Notes: generated by a model from the letters alone, not told the origin. A stretch of 64,000 nt of DNA from CAWDPQ01 sp049642465 (GCA_049642465.1 JBAROV010000110.1:62001-126000); one strand, 5' to 3'; numbered from the stretch's first letter, positions 19,379 through 28,873 are shown. Translations and numbers: made by a program.

Positions 19379-20077
19379 TTACGCGTCGGTCGCCGTTCGG
19401 CGGCGACGCCAGCGCGACGCGAGGGCGCCGGATCCACCGAGGGCGAGCAGCGTCAGCGTCCCGGGCTCCGGCACCGGCGACGGATCCGGCGGCGGCGGCG
19501 GGGGAGGCGGGGGCTCGACTACGTCAAGCGCGGTGTGGATCGTCAGCAGGTCCTGGCCGCCCTCCCCGGTCGGTAATCCCCAGTTCGCATAGACGCTGAC
19601 GACGTCCGCAGTCGTGCAGTACCCCACACCACCGAGGTTAGGCACTCCGGAGATGACGGGTGGACAGCCGGCGAGCTGGCCGACGGACGGACTAATACCG
19701 TCAATGGACGCTCCTGTACTGGCGGCGGTGAAAACATCGTCAAAACCTATGTTGAACACCGTGTTCGAGAACAACTCGAACAGCGTGTCGTGGATGACCA
19801 GAATGTGCGCGACGTCGCCGGCTTGAAAACCGTCGCTCAAGTCCGCCGCCTGGTTCAGCAGGAATGTGTAGCCGAGGAGATAGCCCCCCAGGTTGCCTTC
19901 GAGGAGGCCGAGCGCAGATGCCCCTGGCGATGCGTAATCCGCGAAAATATCGCACGCGCCGAGGCCGGTGGTGGCATCAATGGCACATTGGTTCGTCCCG
20001 ATAGGTAAGGCGCTGGCCACGCCCGGAACAGTCGCCAGACCGACCGCCAGGCACATCGTCGCCACGAACTTCCGCAT
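19379..20077 (-). CDS. PEP-CTERM sorted exported protein
   Basis: A 232-aa secreted protein with an N-terminal signal peptide (MRKFVATMCLAVGLATV..., cleavage near ASA) and a textbook PEP-CTERM tail. The tail is a proline run, then VPEPGTLTLLALGG, a short hydrophobic helix and the basic end RWRRRR. In bacteria with exosortase, this tail is cut and the protein is handed to the cell surface or exopolysaccharide. The middle is low in charge, with four Cys residues (NQCAID, GACD, AGCPP, GYCTT) that may form disulfides. No enzymatic motif is seen. AGGAGG six bases ahead sets the start. It is divergent from the giant PASTA gene. Confidence 0.85.
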   Translation of the reverse strand: MRKFVATMCLAVGLATVPGVASALPIGTNQCAIDATTGLGACDIFADYASPGASALGLLEGNLGGYLLGYTFLLNQAADLSDGFQAGDVAHILVIHDTLFELFSNTVFNIGFDDVFTAASTGASIDGISPSVGQLAGCPPVISGVPNLGGVGYCTTADVVSVYANWGLPTGEGGQDLLTIHTALDVVEPPPPPPPPPDPSPVPEPGTLTLLALGGSGALASRWRRRRTATDA

Positions 20078-20586
20078 TAATCCTCCTACCCCCACACGAA
20101 GATGGCAGTCGCGACTACCTCTGCGTTGAACCAAAAGGACCAGTGATCGCGAGCAAGTTCTGCGCCGCGGCGGCCCGAGCCCGTCGCTGGAGAATCACCT
20201 GCCAAACTAACGCCAACCCGATCTGTTGAAACAATCGGCTTTCCTGCGCGCGTTGTGCACAACATCTCCGGCGCGATCGCGAAGAGCGTCTCGCACCGTC
20301 CTGGTGTGAAGGTTGTTGTTTCTCCGACGAAAGCCTCCTTGCGTGCGGACTTTTTGCCACCCACAAATCACGTTGGTGCCGATTCCACGCAGTCGCGACT
20401 GGTGTTCTCTTTGCGTTGCTCAAATTCTGCTCACGCGTGGCTATATCGTGTGCAATTCCACTTGACTGACCAATGAGGCGCGAGAATACTGAGCCACTCA
20501 ATTCCCCTCAACGAGCCCAGTCACCCGCGCGCGGGTGCGCCCGGCGATGTCGCCCTCCCGCGGCGACAGAGAAGAAGGAACTCGCG
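20078..20586. other. Divergent intergenic region upstream of the PASTA gene
   Basis: About 510 bases lie between the starts of two divergent genes for exported proteins, so promoters in both directions are expected. I see TTGCTC at 20416 and TATATC at 20442, but the 20-base spacing makes this a poor sigma-70 match. The plus-strand frame is open from 20473, but its first 38 codons have no leader character. Confidence 0.4.
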
Positions 20587-23500
20587 ATGAGGACCGCATC
20601 CATGGCCATCTCTTCCCTGACCGCAGTTCGACATGTCCGCTCGTTGCCGATCGGGTTTCTGATCGCGCTGCTGGTCGGCATGACGGTGGCGACTGCATCC
20701 GCAGAAACGCTGATGATGCCGAAGCGGGACATGCTGCGCGGCACCTCTCAGGTCGTGTGGGGAGTGACCACGTTGCCGAATCACGTCGCGACGGCGCCGA
20801 CGACGTACTCGATCAATTTCGGCGACGGCACCCCGAACGCGACCGGCAACGTCACCGACCGTTCCTACATCGCCGTCAACCATACCTATGACGCCGCAGG
20901 CACGTTCACCGCAACTCTGCAAGTGACGCGGGCCGGGACGACCGAGAGTGCGTCGGTTGAGATTCGGGTGTTCGACGGCAGCGTAATTACCCCCGAGCAG
21001 CTTCGTGGCGTCAGGATCAACAGCGCAATCGAGGACGGTCTGCGGTATCTCTGGGTTAACCAGAACAGCCGAGCGGCGAACTTTCCCAACGCGGTGACTA
21101 CCAGCTGGGTTGCCCACAGCACTCAGTCGTTCACGGCCCTCGTGGTCCTGGCGTTCGAGAACCATAACTACCGCCTGGACAACAGCGACGCTGCACCCAC
21201 GGGGCTATATGAAAAATACGTGGTCCGCCGTGGACTCAACTTCGTCATCGATGAGCTGCGCCAGGTGAGCCTGACTACCCTGCCGGGAAAGGATCCCTGC
21301 GTCGAAGTGGAGCCCGCTCCGTGCGTTGGCCTCCGGCAGAACCAGCAGTCGGAAGGCTACGCAACGTCGCTCGCGATTCTGCCGCTGGCGGCGAGCAACG
21401 CCTTGAATCGTCACGTCTCAGAAATCACGGGCGCCGACAACGCCGGCTTTGTCGTCGGCAAGACATACAAGGAAATCCTCCAGCGCCTGGTGAACGCACT
21501 GTCGTGGGGGCAGGGAGACACTGGGATTGGCCGTGGCGGATGGACATACTCCTTCCACGGCGGCAACATCGACGGATCGACGATTGGCTGGAACGTGCTC
21601 GCGCTGCTCGATGCCGCAGCAGCGGGCATAACGGTTCCGGCCTTCGTGAAGACGGAGTTTGCCACTTACGCGATTCCCACGAGTCTGAACACCGACGGCA
21701 CGTGGGATTACGGCGGAGACGGCAACCCGGCCTTCAACAACATCCGGAATATGGTCAAGGCCGGCGTCGCGCTGCAGGCGCTGTTCTACGCCGACATCAT
21801 CGGTCTCGGCGATTCGCGAGTGCTTGCGTCGCGCAACGCGGCGAATCTGCGGTGGCTCGCGCAACCTTCCGGCGACAGCTACCCGTGCGGCAACGGGCAC
21901 AACAAGGGCTGCGCCTACGCGATGTTCAACGTCTTCAAGGGTTTGAAGCTCCAGGGAGTTACTACACTCCCCAATGTGACCCGTCCGGCGGGCCCGGGGA
22001 ACATTCCCGCAAGCGACTGGTACGCCGACTATGTCGACTGGCTGCTGACGAATCAGAGCGCACCGACGACCCTCACAGGCGGAGACTGGCCAACGCTCAA
22101 TTTCTCGTGCTGTGACGGATCCACGGGCCCCGCCAGTGCCGCGATGGCCGAGTTGATCCTCTCCAACGTTGCGCTCATTTCCCCAGATCCGACGCTTTTC
22201 GCCACCGTAGGCCTGGCCCCCGTGACGGCGCTCCTCTCGCCTGGCGGCACCCACACCGTCATCGCGACGGCGACGAGCGCGGGCGGCGCGCCGGTGCCAG
22301 GGGTCACCATCAACTTCAAAGTGCTGACGGGTCCCAACGCCGACGCGGCAGGCGAGGCGGTTACCAACGCTGCGGGTCAGGCGACCTTCACTTACACGGG
22401 CATCGGCGGTGCGGGGAGAGACACGATTCAGGCATTTATCGGAACCCTGGGATCGAACCTCGTGGAAGCAATCTGGCAGGTGCCAAACTGCAACCCCACC
22501 AGTTTGTCGGTGGCGCTCGCGACCCCACTCTTCCCGCTCGACCAGGGCTGGAGAGCATTCAGCGTCAATGGCGCGCCCGGCGCCACCATCACGCAGGTCT
22601 GTCAGGACGAACTGCCGAATTTCGAGAACATCGCCTCTTGGGCGATCGACGCCGATGGCGTCGGCACGAGTGCTGCCAGCATTCGCGCACAGCGCTCGGG
22701 CACACGCACGGCTCCTGGCAACGGCCGCGTCTACCATATCTACTTCACCTCCTCCGCGTGCACCGGTCAGGTGACACTCGGCGTACCTGCCACTGCGGGC
22801 GGAAGTGCTGTGGACGACGGCCCGCGCTACAACTCGGTGACCGGGGCACCCTGCGCCGTTCCGACGATTCCTGCAGTCGTCGCGGCTCCCAACATCGTGG
22901 GTGACACGCAGTCTGGCGCGACGACGAAGCTCGCAACCGCCGGGCTGCAGGTCGGACTGGTGTCTCAGCTGAATCACCCGAGCATCCCTGCTGGCGTGGT
23001 CATGAGTCAGGCTCCCGCCGCCGGCATCAACGTCGCGGCTGGTTCGGCCGTCGCGATGACGGTTTCGAGCGGGCCTTCGTCTGTTGCGGTACCGAATGTC
23101 GTGGGCGCGCCGCAGTCGACCGCCACGTCGAACATCACCGGCGCTGGTCTTGCGGTCAGCATCAATGAGGTGAACGATCCGTCGATCGCGGCGGGGCTCG
23201 TGATGTCTCAGTCGCCAATCGGCGGCACCCAGGTGGCACCTGGAAGTTCGGTCGTTTTGACCGTGTCGCTCGGAGTGGCGATCACCACCGTCCCGAACCT
23301 GGTGGGCCTCCCGCTCCAGGGCGCGGTCAGCACCGTCGGCGGCGCGGGGCTGAATTTCGGCACAGTGGACCTCGTGCATCACGCAACCATCGCGGATGGA
23401 CGGGTGATTTCCCAGAGTCCAGCGCCGGGCAGCGTCGTCGCGCCCGGGTCGTTCGTCGACTTCGTCATCTCGCTCGGACCATCGCCGGTGCCCGTGCCGA

Positions 23501-26500
23501 ACGTCGTTGGCCAGACGCAGGGAGCGGCAGAGGCCTCTCTCGTGGCGGCGTCCCTGACGCTCGGTACCGTGGCGTTTGCAAACGATTCGATAGCGCCGCC
23601 AGGCCAGGTTATTTCACAGGCGCCAAACGCGGGGTTGACGGCAGCCCCCGGTTCGAAGGTCAACGTGACGTTGTCACTCGGACCCGTGATGATTGGGGTG
23701 CCTAGTGTCGTCGGGCTTGCCAATGTTACGGCGCAGACGACCATCGTCGGTGCCGGTCTTGCTGTCGGCTCGTTGACGATGGCGTACGACGCGGTCGTAC
23801 CTGTCGGCTCGGTTCTGAACCAGTCACCGGCCGGCGGCGTGAGCGCACCGCTCGGGTCCGCGGTGAACCTGACGATCTCGAAAGGGCCGGCGCCAGTAAC
23901 GGTACCGAACCTCGTCGGGCAGGGTGAGGGCGCGGCAACCGCCAGTCTCGCGGCCGCGACGCTCGTCGTGGGTACGATCAGCCGGACGAATAGTGCGACG
24001 GTGCCGCTGGGAATCGTCATGGGCCAAAACCCGTTTGCCGGGTCGCCGGTCCCTGCGGGGACGGCCGTCAACCTGCTCGTCTCCGATGGGCCCGTCATGG
24101 TGACGGTGCCAAACGTCGTCGGGGCACTGAAGGACGCGGCGATGTCCACCGTCCTCGGCGCGAAGCTCTCGGTGAGCGTGAATTACGCCGCCAGCGCGAC
24201 CGTGCCGTTGCACGCAATCATCAGTCAGAATCCGGCCGCGGGCACGAGTGTGCCGCTGGGTTCTTTCGTCGATCTCATCGCGTCGAGCGGACCGACGATT
24301 GGAGTCGTGCCCAATGTCATCGGACAGACCGAAGCGGACGCCGGCCTCGCGCTGACGGCGGCCAGCCTGACCACCGGCACGATCACGCTGATGAACAGTC
24401 CGACGGTTCCCGCCGGGCGGGTCATCTCGCAGAACCCGGCTCCCGGATCCACCGTGCCCGTGAACAGTGCCGTGGCGCTCACCGTCTCGCAGGGTCCGGT
24501 CATGGTCACGGTGCCGGCCGTTGTGGGCGATACGGACACGGTCGCGAAGCAAAAGATCCTCGCCGCGAACCTTGGCTACGACCTGACGTACCGCGCGGAT
24601 CTCGTGGTCCCGGCGCACGGCATCATTAGTCAGGATCCGGCTGCGGGCCAGAGTGTGCCGATCGGGACGATGGTCAACATCGTCGGCTCGTCCGGTCCCA
24701 CGGTCACCGTGGTGCCCCATGTCGTCGGTCTCCAGCGGGCAGCGGCGGAAACGGCCATCACCACCGCGGGCCTGTCCGTCGGGCCGGTGACGTTGACGAG
24801 CCACGCGACCGTCCCGGCCGGAGCGGTCATCAGCCAGACGCCGGCAGGCGGCTCGAACTCGGCTGCGGGCGTCGAAGTGTCGCTCGTCGTGTCGGTCGGA
24901 CCTCCGGTACCGACCGTCGTGCCGAACGTAGTCGGTCAGCCGCGAGCGGAAGCCGAGCAGGCCCTTACCGCGGCGGGCTTCTCGATCGGCACGGTAACCC
25001 AGCTGAATGATTCACTCATCCCGCTGGGTGCGATCCTCAGCCAGACGCCAGCCGGCAGTTCCACCGCGTTGCGCGGATCGGCTGTCGATCTCGTCGAGTC
25101 GCTGGGATCGTTCATCCCTGGTGTCCCACACGCTCTCGACCTGCAGCTCTCCACCCAGGTCGTGAGTTCCGGCGCCGCGATCGGAGTCACGTCGGTGGTC
25201 ACCGACGGCTTCGGCACTCTCGTCACGCCGACGCCGCCGATCACCTACGAGATCGTTCCGTCAGCCAACTCGCGCGGTCCGCTTCCGATACTGACGGATG
25301 GTCAGCTCTCGACCGGCGCCGACACGCGTGGGTCTTACACACTGCGTGGCACGGTGGACGGCACGGGAATCGTCGTCGGTCGGCCGTTCGTCGTGCTCAA
25401 CGGCGCACCGAAAGCCGTCAACGCTGCCAAACTCGTCAAACTGGCTACGGCGGAAGCGACAATCGCCAAGGCCGTCGGCGACCTGTACAGCGCGTACCAG
25501 ACACCGGGTACGCCGGCGGATGCCGCAGCCGCACGCACCGCCCTGGCAGACGCGCTGCTGACGGTGCCGGTTACTGGACGGCAGTCAATTCGGCGCAGCA
25601 CCGTGCTCGCTCCTGAAGTCGGCTTCCTGCCGTCACTCTCTCAGGTCACGGCAGCGGGGTACCCGCTGACGCCGGGAGACTCGGCCTTCGGCAATCTGAT
25701 CGGTCAGATCAACGCGAAGCTGATACAGATCACCGCGTTCTACAACAACCTGAACCCTGATGGCACCGTGGGATCAGGCGACTCGGTGGCGCAGCTGAAT
25801 ACGTTGAATGCGGAGCTTGCCGCACTTCAGGCGCAGCTTGGAAGCATCAACGTGACGCCTCATGGCATCGTGCGCTATGCGTCTCAGATAAACGCGCTGA
25901 TGTCGCACACGATTCCTCTGCACCTGCACGCAGTCACGAATCGTCTCATCTCTGTTTCGTTGCAGTACCCCGATCCGGGTGCCGTGCCGGCTGGCGTCGC
26001 TCGAATGGAGGGGACGGCAAAGTTCTTCGCCGCGCTCAAAGGCGCTCCTCAGGTAATCACACCGGGCGCGTTCTATGGCCGCACGCAACCGGCCTTCTTC
26101 TTCCTGCTCGGCATGTTCGGCGGGTCGAGCATCCAGATGCAGATGATCCAGAAGATGTATGGGGAGGTCATGCATGAAGTGGATCAGATGATCGGTGTGC
26201 TCGTTGCCCATGGGATTCTGTCGATGTTCATTTCGACGGGCGTGGGTGACCTCGTCAGCGGCGCGTCACTGTCGTTCCATGTTCCGCTCCGCCCGGGAAG
26301 CACCATCGAGGGCTACGGATTCGGGACCAGTCCCACGGACAATGAAACGTGGTTTATTGGCCCCCAGGCGTTCCAGGCGGTGGAAGATCTCGTCAAGGAA
26401 GTGAAAGACGCGTTTACCAATTTGCACGACAGCATCGAGGAGTGCCTCGACGCTGCTGCCCAAGGGCAGGCGGCGTTCTGCGATACCGATGCGGTAGACG

Positions 26501-26745
26501 ACTTCTTCGGCAAGATCGACGGAGCGATATCTGCCACGCAGGAGGCGTATGACAACGCTCACACGCAGCCGACAGCGGTGACCTACGGGTGCATCCTCGA
26601 TGACAGTAGCGGGTGCCAGTCGCTGGTCTTTGGGACCGGATTCCCGGATGTGAACACGACGCGGTTCCCGTCACCCGTGATCGTCCTGCACCGGAACTGG
26701 ATCGGCGGAGGGTGGGGGCTGGGGATTTTCAACTTCATCCCGTAA
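20587..26745 (+). CDS. Giant exported protein: PKD-like domain, alpha/alpha toroid, Big_1-like domain, 11 PASTA repeats, unknown C-terminal region
   Basis: A 2,052-aa protein. A long signal peptide (about residues 1-38, ending TASA) is followed by a PKD-like domain with INFGDGTPN and VNHTYDAAGTFTA. Residues about 145-530 look like a prenyltransferase/squalene-cyclase alpha/alpha toroid (repeated GWTYSFHGG, DGTWDYGGDG, GGDWPTLNFSC patterns). A Big_1-type Ig domain (about 535-632, ...GVTINFKVLTG) and about 130 unassigned residues follow. Eleven PASTA repeats of about 67 residues span about 765-1508, each starting V-P-N-V-V-G-like and ending V-S-x-G-P. The last 540 residues are unassigned and include a hydrophobic patch near FFFLLGMFGG. 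PASTA domains bind peptidoglycan or beta-lactams in kinases and PBPs, but no kinase or PBP domain is present here. GAAGGA upstream sets ATG 20587. Confidence 0.85.
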   Translation: MRTASMAISSLTAVRHVRSLPIGFLIALLVGMTVATASAETLMMPKRDMLRGTSQVVWGVTTLPNHVATAPTTYSINFGDGTPNATGNVTDRSYIAVNHTYDAAGTFTATLQVTRAGTTESASVEIRVFDGSVITPEQLRGVRINSAIEDGLRYLWVNQNSRAANFPNAVTTSWVAHSTQSFTALVVLAFENHNYRLDNSDAAPTGLYEKYVVRRGLNFVIDELRQVSLTTLPGKDPCVEVEPAPCVGLRQNQQSEGYATSLAILPLAASNALNRHVSEITGADNAGFVVGKTYKEILQRLVNALSWGQGDTGIGRGGWTYSFHGGNIDGSTIGWNVLALLDAAAAGITVPAFVKTEFATYAIPTSLNTDGTWDYGGDGNPAFNNIRNMVKAGVALQALFYADIIGLGDSRVLASRNAANLRWLAQPSGDSYPCGNGHNKGCAYAMFNVFKGLKLQGVTTLPNVTRPAGPGNIPASDWYADYVDWLLTNQSAPTTLTGGDWPTLNFSCCDGSTGPASAAMAELILSNVALISPDPTLFATVGLAPVTALLSPGGTHTVIATATSAGGAPVPGVTINFKVLTGPNADAAGEAVTNAAGQATFTYTGIGGAGRDTIQAFIGTLGSNLVEAIWQVPNCNPTSLSVALATPLFPLDQGWRAFSVNGAPGATITQVCQDELPNFENIASWAIDADGVGTSAASIRAQRSGTRTAPGNGRVYHIYFTSSACTGQVTLGVPATAGGSAVDDGPRYNSVTGAPCAVPTIPAVVAAPNIVGDTQSGATTKLATAGLQVGLVSQLNHPSIPAGVVMSQAPAAGINVAAGSAVAMTVSSGPSSVAVPNVVGAPQSTATSNITGAGLAVSINEVNDPSIAAGLVMSQSPIGGTQVAPGSSVVLTVSLGVAITTVPNLVGLPLQGAVSTVGGAGLNFGTVDLVHHATIADGRVISQSPAPGSVVAPGSFVDFVISLGPSPVPVPNVVGQTQGAAEASLVAASLTLGTVAFANDSIAPPGQVISQAPNAGLTAAPGSKVNVTLSLGPVMIGVPSVVGLANVTAQTTIVGAGLAVGSLTMAYDAVVPVGSVLNQSPAGGVSAPLGSAVNLTISKGPAPVTVPNLVGQGEGAATASLAAATLVVGTISRTNSATVPLGIVMGQNPFAGSPVPAGTAVNLLVSDGPVMVTVPNVVGALKDAAMSTVLGAKLSVSVNYAASATVPLHAIISQNPAAGTSVPLGSFVDLIASSGPTIGVVPNVIGQTEADAGLALTAASLTTGTITLMNSPTVPAGRVISQNPAPGSTVPVNSAVALTVSQGPVMVTVPAVVGDTDTVAKQKILAANLGYDLTYRADLVVPAHGIISQDPAAGQSVPIGTMVNIVGSSGPTVTVVPHVVGLQRAAAETAITTAGLSVGPVTLTSHATVPAGAVISQTPAGGSNSAAGVEVSLVVSVGPPVPTVVPNVVGQPRAEAEQALTAAGFSIGTVTQLNDSLIPLGAILSQTPAGSSTALRGSAVDLVESLGSFIPGVPHALDLQLSTQVVSSGAAIGVTSVVTDGFGTLVTPTPPITYEIVPSANSRGPLPILTDGQLSTGADTRGSYTLRGTVDGTGIVVGRPFVVLNGAPKAVNAAKLVKLATAEATIAKAVGDLYSAYQTPGTPADAAAARTALADALLTVPVTGRQSIRRSTVLAPEVGFLPSLSQVTAAGYPLTPGDSAFGNLIGQINAKLIQITAFYNNLNPDGTVGSGDSVAQLNTLNAELAALQAQLGSINVTPHGIVRYASQINALMSHTIPLHLHAVTNRLISVSLQYPDPGAVPAGVARMEGTAKFFAALKGAPQVITPGAFYGRTQPAFFFLLGMFGGSSIQMQMIQKMYGEVMHEVDQMIGVLVAHGILSMFISTGVGDLVSGASLSFHVPLRPGSTIEGYGFGTSPTDNETWFIGPQAFQAVEDLVKEVKDAFTNLHDSIEECLDAAAQGQAAFCDTDAVDDFFGKIDGAISATQEAYDNAHTQPTAVTYGCILDDSSGCQSLVFGTGFPDVNTTRFPSPVIVLHRNWIGGGWGLGIFNFIP
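22879..25110 (+). repeat. Eleven tandem PASTA-domain coding repeats
   Basis: Eleven units of about 200 bases lie in one frame. Each encodes x-V-P-N-V-V-G at its start, an I-S-Q-x-P-A-x-G-type centre and V-x-L-x-V-S-x-G-P at its end. Copies differ at many positions both in DNA and in protein, so this is an old, diverged array and not a recent slippage product. Unit starts are visible at APNIVG, VPNVVG, VPNLVG, VPNVVG, VPSVVG, VPNLVG, VPNVVG, VPNVIG, VPAVVG, VPHVVG and VPNVVG. Confidence 0.85.
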
Positions 26746-26748
26746 ACG

Positions 26749-26792
26749 GAGGGGAAAAAAGGGAAAAGGGAGAAGGGAAAAAAGAAAATTCC
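26749..26792. terminator. Purine tract with G-quadruplex motif and GGGGAA/TTCCCC arms between convergent genes
   Basis: Directly after the PASTA gene stop, the plus strand is almost pure purine. Four G-runs (26751-26754, 26761-26763, 26768-26770, 26774-26776) are spaced by A-rich loops of 6, 4 and 4 bases, which fits the G3+N1-7 quadruplex pattern. The tract ends AATTCCCC, so GGGGAA and TTCCCC can also pair as a wide hairpin. It occupies the 48-base gap between two convergent genes, so a role in ending transcription is plausible but unproven. Confidence 0.45.
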
Positions 26793-26793
26793 C

Positions 26794-27474
26794 CTATTTG
26801 CGGGTTGCGAGGAAGGCCCTGAGGACGACGGCCGATGTCGCGAACGCGATGCCCTGTCCGCCCGCGACGAGGCTCGTCGTCGCACCAACGACCTCGCCGG
26901 CGAGGTTGACCACTGGGCCGCCGGAGTTGCCGGGGTTCACCGCGGCGTTGATCTGAATTCGGCGGGCGAGCTCCGGCGACGCGGTGATCGCCCCGGGCGC
27001 CGCGCTGACGATGCCTGCGGTTGCGGTCGTCCCTGCGCCGAACGGATTGCCCACCACGACGATCCATTCTCCGACCTTCGGCAACTCCTTGGCGAGCGTA
27101 AGAGGCGGTAGCCGCTGCCCGATTTCCAGCAGCGCGATATCGTCGTCCGGATGTATCGCCAATACATGGGCGGGCTGGCGTCCCCCGGCGGACGTCACGA
27201 TCGCCTGTGTGCCGATCGCCTGCATAAGGTGCGCGGCCGTGATGACGAGCTGTGCGGCGACGGCGAAGCCCGATCCCAGTGTCTGTTTTGCATCTCCGAC
27301 CGCAACGACTGATGGCCGGACGCGTTCGATGAGCGCGACGAAGTCGGGTAACGAACCCTGCCGCCGCGCCCGCGCTGCACATGCCGCTGAACCAAGCAGT
27401 GGAACGCCGAGGGCCAGCAGCCCGGCGAAGCGACGCCGGGAAAGACCGGCGGGTTCCTTCGTCTCGAGAGTCAC
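26794..27474 (-). CDS. S1C-family (DegP/HtrA-like) trypsin-type serine protease, exported
   Basis: A compact protease of about 226 aa with the full triad of chymotrypsin-fold enzymes: His in ITAAHLMQ, Asp in DDDIALLEI and Ser in NPGNSGGPV. No PDZ domain follows, so it is shorter than DegP. The leader SRRRFAGLLALGVPLLGSAAC has a twin-arginine pattern and a Cys that could be lipid-modified, which suggests export and perhaps anchoring. The proposed start is GTG 27474, 34 bases after the upstream stop, which puts the R-R motif ten residues in. ATG 27567 is in frame but overlaps the upstream gene by 59 bases. No clear ribosome site was found for either. Probably the last gene of a three-gene unit. 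Confidence 0.8.
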   Translation of the reverse strand: MTLETKEPAGLSRRRFAGLLALGVPLLGSAACAARARRQGSLPDFVALIERVRPSVVAVGDAKQTLGSGFAVAAQLVITAAHLMQAIGTQAIVTSAGGRQPAHVLAIHPDDDIALLEIGQRLPPLTLAKELPKVGEWIVVVGNPFGAGTTATAGIVSAAPGAITASPELARRIQINAAVNPGNSGGPVVNLAGEVVGATTSLVAGGQGIAFATSAVVLRAFLATRK

Positions 27475-27508
27475 ATCAGACAACGTCGGAAAGATGGAAT
27501 CGCTGGTT

Positions 27509-28873
27509 TCAGAATCCGACCACCCGGCTCGCGTAGACCTCGAAAATCTCTCGTGACTGCGCGGCAAAGTCGCTGGTGAATGATGCCGCGGCCGGGGACT
27601 CGATCACGCTGCGGTGCTTCCTCAGGATATCGGACAGGACCATCCCGAGCACTTTGCCCTCGCCTTCGTAGAGATGTGCAGCGTGCTGAAGCCCCGCCGC
27701 AGATTTCTGGAATTCGGCGCTCATGGCTTCGATGCGCGCGGCGCGCTCGAAGTTGAACGACACGTAGCCCTGGACGTCGTCGAGGAAGGCTGCGATCGGG
27801 TTGTCATCCGCGAGCGACGCCCGGGCGGACGCCGCGGCCTCGTCTGCCACGATCCGCATCGCGCTGGCTTCGGCGATTCTCCGCAGGCCCACAGCGCGAT
27901 AGTCCGGCATCAGTGGCGTGTTTCGCAGAAACAATTCATTGTGGAAATGCCACGTATAGTTCCGATCGAGGATGTGATACCCATCCAGCATGCGGCGCAG
28001 CGTCCCTCCGTAGCCGCTAAACGCCGCCTGCAGTGGCGCCGTGGCAGCCGGCACGATCGGGGTGCCTTTGGGAACGGCGAGGCGGTCGAGGCGATAACCA
28101 CTGCTTTGCTGGTGCGGATCCATCAGAAAGCTCGGGCTTCCCTGATAGGCCCCCGGGCGGTTCTTGAAGCCAACGTAGAGGCCAACCGACACGGCCACGC
28201 CAACCAACAACAGGATCAGTGCAGAACGCTCCGACCGCGCCCGATGCAATGACGCCGGCGGCGTGCCGCGTGAAGGAAACGTCGAACCCCAAACGAGGAC
28301 CGCGAGCGCCATGAGAATCAGAGTCCCCACCATCAAGGCGCCAAGATAGTGCATCGCCAGTCCGATCTCGCAGACCAGCAGCGATGCCGCAAGCATGGCA
28401 GTTCCCTCGCGAGCGCGCCCCTCGGCAAGGAGTCGCATCCCCGGCACAAGAGGAAGGAGGGGTGAGACGAATCGCGCGGCAAGCACGATGACGCCGACCG
28501 GTGTCGCGAATATGGCGGCGAGGAGAACGTGCGTGATTATCCGCATCGGGACGATCGACAAGTTGTCGATGATCTGGTCGCCTTGCGTGATGACGGGAAA
28601 CAGCAGCCACGGCGCCACGAGCGGCAGCGATGCGACGAGTCGATGCTCACGATGGAGGGTGACGCCAGCGACGGTGATGAACACGAGACCCATGAGACTG
28701 ACGTACTCACCACCATCGATCAGATAGTGCAGCCACAGGTTGGTCTCCGCCAGCGCGATGACAAGAACGAAGATGCCGAGAACCGCCGTCGCGACAAACA
28801 GCCACACTGGAGGACCATGACCCACACGGCGTTGCTGAGGAAACTCCAGTTGGTGCGCCGCGACAGTCGTCAC
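27509..28873 (-). CDS. Polytopic membrane protein of unknown function
   Basis: About 454 aa. The first 260 residues hold about seven predicted membrane helices, for example WLFVATAVLGIFVLVIAL and IITHVLLAAIFATPVGVIVL. A non-membrane C-terminal half of about 190 residues follows, with notable His-rich text (GYHILDRNYTWHFHNELF). The family is not recognised. I place the start at GTG 28873 because it overlaps the TGA of the upstream methyltransferase as GTGA, a usual sign of translational coupling. An in-frame ATG at 28966 would overlap that gene by nearly 100 bases. Genes on both sides run the same way, so the protease, this protein and the methyltransferase may be coexpressed. Confidence 0.65.
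   Translation of the reverse strand: MTTVAAHQLEFPQQRRVGHGPPVWLFVATAVLGIFVLVIALAETNLWLHYLIDGGEYVSLMGLVFITVAGVTLHREHRLVASLPLVAPWLLFPVITQGDQIIDNLSIVPMRIITHVLLAAIFATPVGVIVLAARFVSPLLPLVPGMRLLAEGRAREGTAMLAASLLVCEIGLAMHYLGALMVGTLILMALAVLVWGSTFPSRGTPPASLHRARSERSALILLLVGVAVSVGLYVGFKNRPGAYQGSPSFLMDPHQQSSGYRLDRLAVPKGTPIVPAATAPLQAAFSGYGGTLRRMLDGYHILDRNYTWHFHNELFLRNTPLMPDYRAVGLRRIAEASAMRIVADEAAASARASLADDNPIAAFLDDVQGYVSFNFERAARIEAMSAEFQKSAAGLQHAAHLYEGEGKVLGMVLSDILRKHRSVIESPAAASFTSDFAAQSREIFEVYASRVVGF

Noticed and set aside
20411..20447. Sigma-70 promoter TTGCTC...TATATC
   Set aside because: The 20-base spacing and weak -35 box are too poor to call.
21418..23382. 654-codon open frame on the minus strand
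   Set aside because: Antisense to the toroid and PASTA part of the giant protein; composition is Arg/His-rich and domain-free.
23379..24804. Minus-strand frames opposite the PASTA repeats
   Set aside because: They echo the repeats in the complementary strand and carry no independent signal.
22879..25110. CRISPR-like or recent tandem duplication
   Set aside because: The periodicity is a protein-domain array; DNA copies are diverged and there are no short identical repeats with spacers.
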